Source: JBOFSQ01 sp051651625 (GTDB lineage Bacteria; Planctomycetota; Planctomycetia; Pirellulales; Thermoguttaceae). From it: a stretch of DNA of 64,000 bases. Position 1 is the first letter of the stretch. Every line of letters starts with the position of its first letter. Location of the stretch: NCBI GenBank assembly GCA_051651625.1, contig JBOFSQ010000070.1:1-64000 (forward strand). Reading direction: 5' to 3'. Position numbers and translations under genes: made by a program. Positions 1 through 6,599 of this stretch are shown piece after piece. The notes under the pieces are model-generated. The model did not search any database. It was not told the origin of the DNA and saw only the letters and a program-made list of their open reading frames with translations.

Positions 1-350
1 GGCCTCTTCACGCTCCGCGCGCAATGCCGACGAAACGCTAGAAAAACCGGCATATTCGCAGTTTCCGAGACGGTGTGTTGCAAGCCCCGTTGGGGCAAAT
101 ACGCAATGCACGTCTGCAAGCGAAACTTTACTACACCCAGTTTCGTCAATCGTCTGTAGTTCTTTTTTCTCACACAAAGGCACGAAGAGTAGGTGAATCC
201 GCAGATGCCGCAGATTGTCGCAGATTTTTGTATTTGTTTGGCAGTTCTAAAACTTCGCATCAAAATCTGTGTGAATCTGCGAAATCTGCGGACACTCTCC
301 TTCGTGTGAGACTCCTACCAAAAAACTTGTTAGCGGTCTGCGCAATCCCG
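1..350. repeat. Gene-free left edge with dispersed repeats
   Basis: I see no convincing gene here. A GCCCC-GTT-GGGGC type palindrome lies at 84-96. The phrase AAACTTTACTACACC at 123-137 recurs near 14793 and 30594. Positions about 150-310 carry the CTTCGTG/CTGCGGATT family (a 'cacgaag' run followed by 'ATCTGCGG'-type words) that also occurs near 4.1, 14.8, 59.4 and 62.3 kb. Any tail of an upstream gene in the first 40 to 190 bases cannot be assigned. Confidence 0.6.
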
Positions 351-378
351 TTGACAACGCCGCCAGCGACGTTACAAT
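351..378 (+). promoter_or_regulatory. Sigma-70-like promoter of the riboswitch transcript
   Basis: TTGACA at 351-356 and TACAAT at 373-378 are separated by 16 bases. This puts transcription start near 385, about 10 bases before the first riboswitch stem. The position and the near-consensus hexamers make this one of the best promoter candidates in the window. Confidence 0.7.
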
Positions 379-394
379 CCCGCGTGTTAGTTTT

Positions 395-580
395 GAAGTT
401 GGTGTTCGCGTGAGCAAGTGTGCTTCGCGCGAAAGAACAGGGAACTCCGGTGCAATTCCGGGACGGTCCTCGCCGCTGTAACCGATGCAAAAAATTGTCC
501 ACTCTTGAAAGCCATTGACGGTTCGCACCGTTGAGAAGGCAGGACGATTTTTGTCGGGAGTCAGAAGACCTACCAGCTTC
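395..580 (+). promoter_or_regulatory. Cobalamin (B12) riboswitch aptamer
   Basis: The conserved elements occur in order. P1 is GAAGTTGGT (395-403) pairing with ACCAGCTTC (572-580) with one G-U. The core follows as GGGAA, CCGGTG-x-AATTCCGG and CGCCGCTGTAACCGA near 430-484. A variable peripheral arm runs from about 485 to 555. The B12 box GAGTCAGAAGACCTACC lies at 558-574. These are the hallmarks of the adenosylcobalamin riboswitch (Rfam Cobalamin), which normally represses corrinoid uptake or synthesis genes when the ligand is present. Here the next gene is a DUF1559 pseudopilin, which is unusual. Confidence 0.92.
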
Positions 581-628
581 GTGAAAACGTGTGCCGTCTG
601 ATGCGAAGGACAAGCGGTGTACATAACG

Positions 629-643
629 CGAAGGGTGTCTTCG
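629..643 (+). promoter_or_regulatory. Hairpin over the ribosome binding site (possible expression platform)
   Basis: CGAAG (629-633) and CTTCG (639-643) form a 5-bp stem ending one base before the ATG at 645. The only Shine-Dalgarno-like run, AAGGG at 631-635, falls partly in this stem. That suggests translational control by the riboswitch, but the stem is short and alternative pairing with the aptamer has not been tested. Confidence 0.35.
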
Positions 644-644
644 T

Positions 645-1763
645 ATGTCTTGTTCTCTCTTGTGGTGTGGTGCGCGCCGCAGACGTGTTGGGTTCACGCT
701 CGTCGAACTTCTCGTCGTGATTGCGGTGATTGGCGTCTTGGTTGCGCTCTTGCTGCCAGCGGTACAAGCCGCTCGTGAAGCGGCGCGGCGGATGAGCTGC
801 TCCAATAATCTGCGCCAAGTTGGGATTGCAACACACAACTATCACGACACACACAACGTGCTGCCGAGTTACGACTTCGGTCCTACGAGTCGCCGGGGAC
901 CTTGGGCTGCGTTTGGCTACGATATGGCAGCCTATTCGACGTTCGTCGCCTTGCTGCCGTTTATCGAACAAAATGCACGGGCTGATCAATTTATGGAGCA
1001 AGATGCCAACCCGACTCATCCCTGCCATTTTATGATGGTAAGCGATGGTAGTGGAGGGATCAATCCTATTTTGAATCAGTCGATACCGCTCTTGGGATGT
1101 CCGTCCGATTCGGGGATTGGCTTGAAGTCTCGCGACATAAATTGGGCTGATATGGGGTTGAGCGGAGATGGGACGCATGCGGCGGCGACGAGTTACCAAG
1201 TTTCCAGTGGCGACACGCCGTTTGTCTTTGGCGTTGCCAGTGGTCGTGGTCCGATTTCGTCGAGGGTGTGGAACGGTTTAGCGAGTGTCACAGATGGAAC
1301 CAGTCATACGGTGATGATGAGTGAACACCGCATCTCGCTCGACAGCAGTCGGCATGTATTGGATGCAAATATCACAGGCATCGCCTTTGCGGCAAGCAAC
1401 TGGTTTGTCATGTGTATGGCAACGGATGGTACTGGGAGAATGTATGACTCCGCTGCCGTACTGGATCGCCAGATTGGGCGCAACTGGGCTTCGGCATCCG
1501 CGATGGCAACCTCTTTCAGCACGATCATGCCCCCCAATTCGCCGGCGTGTACCGACAGCTCCAATTATGGCTACTACGCTGGGCCGACAAGTTATCACCC
1601 CGGCGGAGTCTATGTGTTGCGATGCGACAGCTCAGTGCAGTTTGTATCGGAAACGATTGATGCGGGAAAACTTCACTTGTCGCCCGTTACGAGCGGTGAA
1701 TCGCATTATGGCGTTTGGGGCGCAATGGGGTCAGCCAGCGGTGGTGAAAGTCGTTCACTGTAA
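645..1763 (+). CDS. DUF1559 pseudopilin-like protein under a cobalamin riboswitch
   Basis: This is a 372-residue protein with a type IV prepilin N-terminus. Basic residues 11-14 precede the cleavage site Gly16/Phe17, followed by FTLVELL with Glu at +5 and a hydrophobic helix to about residue 40. The PAVQAAREAARRMSC segment then leads into the DUF1559 domain, typical of planctomycetes and their relatives. The C-terminal H-x9-DG signature is present but reads H-x9-DS (YHPGGVYVLRCDS). DUF1559 proteins are presumed to be surface or pseudopilus proteins and their substrates are unknown. The gene lies 64 bases after the riboswitch and 22 bases before a lipoprotein gene, so the two are probably co-transcribed. 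A role in corrinoid acquisition is inference from the riboswitch alone. Confidence 0.9.
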   Translation: MSCSLLWCGARRRRVGFTLVELLVVIAVIGVLVALLLPAVQAAREAARRMSCSNNLRQVGIATHNYHDTHNVLPSYDFGPTSRRGPWAAFGYDMAAYSTFVALLPFIEQNARADQFMEQDANPTHPCHFMMVSDGSGGINPILNQSIPLLGCPSDSGIGLKSRDINWADMGLSGDGTHAAATSYQVSSGDTPFVFGVASGRGPISSRVWNGLASVTDGTSHTVMMSEHRISLDSSRHVLDANITGIAFAASNWFVMCMATDGTGRMYDSAAVLDRQIGRNWASASAMATSFSTIMPPNSPACTDSSNYGYYAGPTSYHPGGVYVLRCDSSVQFVSETIDAGKLHLSPVTSGESHYGVWGAMGSASGGESRSL

Positions 1764-1785
1764 ACCAACAATAAGGGGACTGGCT

Positions 1786-2256
1786 ATGTCAAAAAACATT
1801 AGTTGTAATATTATGTTCACTCTTCTTGTCGCGATGGCGATGGTATTCGGCTGTAGTAAGCCGAAGCTGATCGGGCTAGTTCCGGCACAAGGTGTGATTA
1901 CCTACCAAGGCGAACCGCTTGAAGGGGCAACGATCTGCTTCACACCGAAAGAATTCAAAAGCGGTGCGCGGTTAGGCACCGGAATATCTGATGTCCAAGG
2001 GCGATTCACTCTGCGAACTATCGGTGAGGTAGGCATTTTGCCAGACGACTATGCCGTGATTGTCGTCAAAAATGAAGCCCAATCTCAGCAACACGCATCC
2101 AACGGTAAGACTGCGACCTCACCACCTCAACGTCCGATGCTGACGAAAGTTCGTTCGGTCATTCCCAAGAATTATAGTGACTACAAGACATCAGGGCTGG
2201 GGTTTTCCATTGGCGACAAGGGAAATCGCGATTTGCGGATTGATCTCCATGATTGA
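1786..2256 (+). CDS. Small lipoprotein with carboxypeptidase-regulatory-like fold
   Basis: This is a 156-residue lipoprotein. The start at 1786 has AAGGGG 10 bases upstream and gives a signal peptide ending in the lipobox MVFGC. The mature part holds a beta-sandwich-like sequence (GVITYQGEPLEGATICFTP, then a DVQGRF turn), as in the carboxypeptidase-regulatory/transthyretin-like domains common in planctomycete lipoproteins. It is the second gene of the riboswitch transcript, 22 bases after the DUF1559 gene. The same pairing recurs near 27, 36 and 48 kb. The biochemical function is unknown. A surface binding or scaffold role for the neighbouring pseudopilin is inference. Confidence 0.8.
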   Translation: MSKNISCNIMFTLLVAMAMVFGCSKPKLIGLVPAQGVITYQGEPLEGATICFTPKEFKSGARLGTGISDVQGRFTLRTIGEVGILPDDYAVIVVKNEAQSQQHASNGKTATSPPQRPMLTKVRSVIPKNYSDYKTSGLGFSIGDKGNRDLRIDLHD

Positions 2257-2428
2257 TCCACTTCTTCCCCGACACAACGTCACACAATATCAATCATTCG
2301 CAGTTTGTGTACAAGAAACGGCAGCGACTGATATGCCGTACCGAATGGCGATTCCCGCTCCGATCACTGGCCACTAGCTACCGACCACTACTTCGGGCAC
2401 TCGCTTACGCTTCGTGTTCTTATTCGTG
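2257..2428. repeat. Convergent intergenic region with a CACTCGCTTACGC repeat copy
   Basis: This gap lies between the lipoprotein and the convergent adenosyltransferase gene. It contains one copy of the dispersed repeat GCACTCGCTTACGCTTCGTG near 2398-2418. Other copies lie near 14.9, 27.0, 44.3, 49.8 and 49.9 kb. No clear T-tailed terminator is visible. Confidence 0.5.
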
Positions 2429-2941
2429 TTATTGTGGCGATTCGCGTCGTGCCAAGAGGAAGAGCAGATCGCTCAAGCGGTTGAGATACGCGAGAACTTC
2501 GTGCGAGACGTTGTGTTGCGCCCGGTGCAACGAGACGACGCGACGCTCGACTCGTCGCGCAATTGTACGGCAAACATTGAGACGGGCCGCACGAACGTCG
2601 CCGCAGAACGTCACGAAACCAGCCAGCGGCGGAAGCGATGCTTCCAAACGTCGCACATCGGAATTGAGACCGGAAACGTGCGCAGACGTGAGTCGCCCCG
2701 GAACGCCAGCGATTTCCGCCATGATTTCGCTCAACTCCGCCAGCACTCGTTGCAACGTCGCAGCGTCGTCACACTGTCCTTGCGTCTCGGCAAGCACGAG
2801 GGTAATCGCTGCTTGCAACTCATCGAGTTCGCCGCCAACTTCGATTCGTAAATCGTCTTTGGCAAACCGCGCGGGACCGATCAGCGATGTCTCACCACTG
2901 TCGCCACGGCGCGTCGAAATGCTCGGATGTTCACACGTCAC
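2429..2941 (-). CDS. ATP:cob(I)alamin adenosyltransferase, PduO type
   Basis: This 170-residue protein would convert cob(I)alamin and ATP to adenosylcobalamin in the cytoplasm. Family signatures are the N-terminal RRGDSGETSLIG ATP-binding loop, AKDDLRIEVGGELDELQAAI, the middle CRTIARRVERRVVSL helix and the C-terminal YLNRLSDLLFLLAR. The N-terminus is slightly degenerate (RRGDSGET rather than TKTGDxGET). Translation starts at a GTG inside the GTGA overlap with the stop codon of the upstream flgG-like gene, so the two are translationally coupled. A cobalamin riboswitch lies 2 kb away on the other strand but does not precede this gene. Its presence shows that the organism uses adenosylcobalamin. 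Confidence 0.88.
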   Translation of the reverse strand: MTCEHPSISTRRGDSGETSLIGPARFAKDDLRIEVGGELDELQAAITLVLAETQGQCDDAATLQRVLAELSEIMAEIAGVPGRLTSAHVSGLNSDVRRLEASLPPLAGFVTFCGDVRAARLNVCRTIARRVERRVVSLHRAQHNVSHEVLAYLNRLSDLLFLLARRESPQ

Positions 2942-4014
2942 TGAACATTCTCCGCAGGTTGTTCATCGCCCGAACGCAACAGTCGCAAATACTCGCGGCG
3001 AAGTTGATGAAGATATTCAAGCTGCTCACGCTCGCTGTCTAAATCGACGTTCGACTTTTCAAGAAAACCTTGACGGACTTCGACGACAGGATGTTTTTCC
3101 GCATCGAACGTTACTGGTTCTGGAGTTCCCGAAGCCGCAGTTGCCGCGTAAAATCCGCCGCCGCGTGGGGCGAGCCGCGTCGCGTCACGAAACGTCACCA
3201 GCGGCAAACTACCAACAGCAGTTTCGTTGCTGCTCGCATCGAGACTCCAAACCTGACCGCGAAGCGAAATCACCAATCGTCGATGTTCTTGCGGCACAAC
3301 CACCGGCGGCGACAACGGCTCAATCGCCGCTCCAGAACCACTACCGTCAAGATGCGGAGTCGCAAGTGCCAGCGATGAATCGTCCGTAAGTTCGAGCCGT
3401 CCGCCGCGTGCAAAGAGCGGTTCGCCTGTCCGCGAGTCGGTGACAGCAACAAATGCGTTACCGATGATCGCAAAGTCGTGTTCGCGCGATGTACGCACCA
3501 AGTCGCCTTGCCGCGTCACCAAACGTACCGGAACTTCGCCGTCAGCAGACGCAGTAACACGTCGCGCAACTCGATCCGATCCTTGGTGAAACGTCGGAAG
3601 CGTCGCAGCAAACTCGTAAACAACGCTCTTGAAACCGACTGTCTCGACGTTCTCGATGTTGTAGAGTCGATTCCAAATCGTCTTGTCGATGCGTCCCACT
3701 TCGCTTCGCAAAAACGACGACCAGTCGCCCGCAACGCTAATCTCTCGCGGCGGAACGGGCTTTACAACTGCAACTTCTAGCGGACGCGGCGTGACTTTCG
3801 GGAGCGTACCGCCAAGGATGTCGTGGAGCTTGCGAAACTCGGCGTTTTCGAGTGCTTTGCGAATGCGTTCTTCCTGCGCGGCGAGTTTAGCTTCTTCTTC
3901 GGCGTCGCTCGGTGTTGACGCAACTTGTGCCGCGTTCGGCAGCGATGTTGATTCGTTTGCACGGAGTACGGTCGTCGTGCAAAGCACGATGAAAATGACA
4001 ACGAACCATTTCAT
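2938..4014 (-). CDS. FlgG/FlgF-like flagellar rod-family protein with Sec signal
   Basis: This is a 358-residue protein. Residues 1-19 form a Sec signal peptide (MKWFVVIFIVLCTTTVLRA). A charged coiled segment (AEEEAKLAAQEERIRKALE) and Pro-rich linker follow. The middle carries the hook/rod motif DFAIIGNAFVAVTDSRTGEP, and the C-terminus has QGFLEKSNVDLDSE, matching the FlgG C-terminal QGxLExSNV. True rod proteins leave through the flagellar export gate and lack a Sec signal, so this may be a periplasmic or divergent relative rather than a rod subunit. AGAGGTG precedes the ATG. It overlaps the adenosyltransferase gene by 4 bases. Confidence 0.75.
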   Translation of the reverse strand: MKWFVVIFIVLCTTTVLRANESTSLPNAAQVASTPSDAEEEAKLAAQEERIRKALENAEFRKLHDILGGTLPKVTPRPLEVAVVKPVPPREISVAGDWSSFLRSEVGRIDKTIWNRLYNIENVETVGFKSVVYEFAATLPTFHQGSDRVARRVTASADGEVPVRLVTRQGDLVRTSREHDFAIIGNAFVAVTDSRTGEPLFARGGRLELTDDSSLALATPHLDGSGSGAAIEPLSPPVVVPQEHRRLVISLRGQVWSLDASSNETAVGSLPLVTFRDATRLAPRGGGFYAATAASGTPEPVTFDAEKHPVVEVRQGFLEKSNVDLDSEREQLEYLHQLRREYLRLLRSGDEQPAENVQ

Positions 4015-4308
4015 GATTGCACCTCTTTGTAAGCGTTCACATTTTTTGCATTTGCTCGTAGTTCTTTTTTCTCACACGGAGTCACAGAGGCACGGAGGAG
4101 AGTCGCATGATTGCATACATTACGAGCAATTTGTTTCGCACAAAGGACACGAAGAGGATTGAAGTTGAAAACGTTCTTTGTGTTCTTCGTGTACTTCGTG
4201 CCTTTGTGCGCAAAAAAGAACTGCCAATAATGCGTAAAATCTGCGACAATCTGTGGAATCTGCGGATTCATATCATCTCCGCGCCTCAGTGCCTCCGTGT
4301 GAAACTCC
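4015..4308. repeat. Intergenic block of CTTCGTG / CTGCGGATT repeats
   Basis: Alternating words such as 'cacggag', 'cttcgtg', 'cacgaag' and 'tctgcggattc' fill most of this gap and run up to the 3' end of folC. Two oppositely oriented runs occur (about 4058-4105 and 4140-4215, with the CTGCGGATT part at 4229-4275), giving potential long hairpins. The block shows no coding potential on either strand. Confidence 0.6.
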
Positions 4309-5841
4309 TCAAAAATCCGCGAACGTTTTCACCTCTTTGGCGTCAAAAAAATGTTGCCGGATCACCGCCGCCAGATAGAATGAACCGGTCACGCAAACGA
4401 TGTCGTCGCGTTCAGCCGTGCTCCAAACGAGATCAAACGCCTCACAGCAATTTTTGATCATCTCAAGTTGTGGCGGGGCGTTTGTCGGTTGGACACTGGT
4501 ATTGCTGGCGGCTTGGCGAAATATGTCGCGGGCCTTGCGGTGAGTACACCATTGCGACTCAGCGATGATGGCACTGCTGGGGTTGTCGTCGTCATCGTCG
4601 CATTCAAACGGCGGTAGCATGTCGTCGTTGATGGCGAGGGCGAGCGTTCGCAGTCCCTGTGCGGGGAACGCGCGAACGCTTTGCGAATACTGCGTCAAAA
4701 TTGTTCGGTCAAAAAATGGGAGCAACTCCGAGAGCATACCGTCTACGTCTTTGCCGAGCATCGTTCCGAATATGAGCGTCGTGCGTCCTTTGTGTTCGAG
4801 CGTTTTGAGTGCGGCAACGAGTGCGGCGGCGGACGCACGGTTGTGCGCACCGTCTACGATTAAAGTTGGTCTGGTCGAGAGATACTCGATCCGGGCTGGC
4901 AAGTGCAACCGTGCAAGTCCAGCGGTGATGTTTTCTGGCGTGATGTGGAAACCGCGTTCGGCGAGCGTACACGCGGCGTCGATGGCGATTGCCGCATTGT
5001 CTACTTGATGTTCACCCAAACACGGAATCACAACCGAATCGAGGTTGTGGTGTGAACTGGCGTAGGCAAACGATGTGGACTGCGCCGAAACTTTGCGTAA
5101 CTTCACATTAAAGTCGATTCCTCGTTCGCGTAGTGGCGCACCGCGTTCGGCGGCGACGTGGCGCACCACTTTGCGTGCAACGTCGTCGCCTACGCCACTC
5201 ACAACTGGCACTCCGCTGCGAACAATCGCAGCCTTCTCGGCGGCGATGTGAGCGAGTGTTGGCCCAAGCTCGACCATGTGATCGTAGCTGATACTCGTCA
5301 CGATAGACATCGCTGGCGAACAGACGTTTGTCGAGTCGAACCGTCCGCCCATCCCGACTTCTAAAATCGCAACGTTGACTCCGCACCTTGTGAAGATGCG
5401 ATAGGCAACGAGGAGTGTCATATCGAAGAACGAGAGCGACGCGATGTCGGTCTGCAATTCGGCACTGCGCTGGCCGAGTGTGGTGAGTTCGTCTTCGATC
5501 CCGAAGACCGCTTCGCAAAACTGTTCGGTTGAAACCAGCTCGCCATCAATGCGAAACCGTTCACGGATTGTGTGGAGGTGAGGCGAGAGGAACGTGCCAA
5601 CGTTGTACCCCGATTCCTGCACAATCCCTTCCAGCATCAGCGCGACCGACCCTTTTCCTTTTGTCCCCGCGATGTGAACAACTTCAAACGGCGCGGCATT
5701 GTTACCGAGCGCATCAAAGACGCGGCGCAAACCGTTTAGGCGGTGTTCGAGAGTTTCGTATGAAATCTCTGTCGGCAACTGCCGTTCGACGTTGAAACGC
5801 CGTTCTAAAATCGCTTGGGCTTGGAGAAATGGGTCGCTCAT
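4309..5841 (-). CDS. folC: Bifunctional folylpolyglutamate/dihydrofolate synthase
   Basis: This 510-residue Mur-ligase-family enzyme adds glutamate to folates (and may also act on dihydropteroate) using ATP in the cytoplasm. Visible motifs are the P-loop HIAGTKGKGSVA near residue 60, SPHLHTIRERF, the lysine-region VGMGGRFDSTN near 165, SYDHMVELG and the C-terminal-domain LIVDGAHNRAS. At 510 residues it is longer than the usual 420-450. The extra length includes an acidic DDDDDNPSS loop and residues before the C-terminal YLAAVIRQ. The stop codon touches the adjacent repeat block. No Shine-Dalgarno sequence is evident before the ATG. Confidence 0.92.
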   Translation of the reverse strand: MSDPFLQAQAILERRFNVERQLPTEISYETLEHRLNGLRRVFDALGNNAAPFEVVHIAGTKGKGSVALMLEGIVQESGYNVGTFLSPHLHTIRERFRIDGELVSTEQFCEAVFGIEDELTTLGQRSAELQTDIASLSFFDMTLLVAYRIFTRCGVNVAILEVGMGGRFDSTNVCSPAMSIVTSISYDHMVELGPTLAHIAAEKAAIVRSGVPVVSGVGDDVARKVVRHVAAERGAPLRERGIDFNVKLRKVSAQSTSFAYASSHHNLDSVVIPCLGEHQVDNAAIAIDAACTLAERGFHITPENITAGLARLHLPARIEYLSTRPTLIVDGAHNRASAAALVAALKTLEHKGRTTLIFGTMLGKDVDGMLSELLPFFDRTILTQYSQSVRAFPAQGLRTLALAINDDMLPPFECDDDDDNPSSAIIAESQWCTHRKARDIFRQAASNTSVQPTNAPPQLEMIKNCCEAFDLVWSTAERDDIVCVTGSFYLAAVIRQHFFDAKEVKTFADF

Positions 5842-5921
5842 CGGTTGACCGTGCGCAAGATGCAGGGGAAGTCACAACTTCCCCCACCTCTTCCCTTTCG
5901 TGCGTAGCGAACCGTAACGGA

Positions 5922-6239
5922 TCAACCGCCGTAGGGTGCTGGTGTGACGGGCGTGTAGGACGAAATCGTCCGTGGTTTGCACGGGTCGCAAGCCGGTTCG
6001 CACGGATTGCAAGCTGGCTCGCACGGTTGGCATGCGTTGGGCGTGCAAGGATCGCACTGCTGCCCAGCGTAAACTACCTCCGGTGCCGACGCTTGACGCC
6101 GCGATGTCGGCCAAAGCGAACCGGTACGGCACAGATTCCAGCCAGACGACGAGCCTGAACTCGAACCTGTACTCGAACAACCAACTGACAGTGGGATCAG
6201 CATCGCCACTGCTGCCAAAGCAAAGAGTGTCTTTTTCAT
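5922..6239 (-). CDS. Small Cys/Pro-rich lipoprotein
   Basis: This is a 105-residue protein starting at 6239, chosen because GAGGAG lies 8 bases upstream and the signal peptide MKKTLFALAAVAMLIPLSVGC then ends in a lipobox. After a Ser/Gly linker the C-terminal half repeats a CxPC unit (CDPC, CQPCEPAC, NPCEPAC, DPCKP). Similar CxxC arrays appear in small planctomycete envelope proteins. They could form disulfide cross-links or bind metal, but I recognise no family. No operon partner is evident, since folC starts 81 bases from its end. Confidence 0.7.
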   Translation of the reverse strand: MKKTLFALAAVAMLIPLSVGCSSTGSSSGSSSGWNLCRTGSLWPTSRRQASAPEVVYAGQQCDPCTPNACQPCEPACNPCEPACDPCKPRTISSYTPVTPAPYGG

Positions 6240-6505
6240 GGGTCTCTCCTCAAAAGAAAGTGGTGTGAAGCACCTCGTGGATTGATCTTGCTCCAAACGG
6301 AACCACGTCCGTTACCGCCGCAAGACTACCGAACTTTACACGCCACTTGAGGAAAAGGCAAACTCCCTAACCCAAAAAGAAGATAAACTTTTGTGTCAAT
6401 GATACTACAACTGCTATAACTCGGCGCACCGAAAAAGTTTAACATGCGTCGGTGCGGTGAAGCCACCTGTGGCTCCTACAGTGACTCTCCATCGTCAACT
6501 TCCTC

Positions 6506-6534
6506 TTGACGCTGACGCGGACAAGTGCTATGAT
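6506..6534 (+). promoter_or_regulatory. Sigma-70-like promoter
   Basis: TTGACG (6506-6511) and TATGAT (6529-6534) are spaced by 17 bases, 66 bases before the start of the following gene. The rest of the 360-base gap 6240-6599 shows nothing I recognise apart from an A/T-rich stretch near 6370-6420. Confidence 0.65.
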
Positions 6535-6599
6535 GCAAACAACTGCTGATTTGCAAGCATACCATTTTGAGACCACATTTCACAAGGAGCAAAGAAACA

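Noticed and set aside
75..413. 112-codon plus-strand frame at the left edge
   Set aside because: Consists of translated dispersed repeats and runs into the riboswitch promoter; no ribosome site.
2253..3389. Long plus-strand reading frame opposite the adenosyltransferase and flgG-like genes
   Set aside because: Arg/Ser-rich composition with no motif. The opposite strand encodes two proteins with clear family signatures and an overlapping start/stop.
5863..5882. GGGGAAGT/ACTTCCCC hairpin between folC and the Cys/Pro lipoprotein gene
   Set aside because: Eight-base stem with a 4-base loop but no T-run on either strand, so I did not call a terminator.
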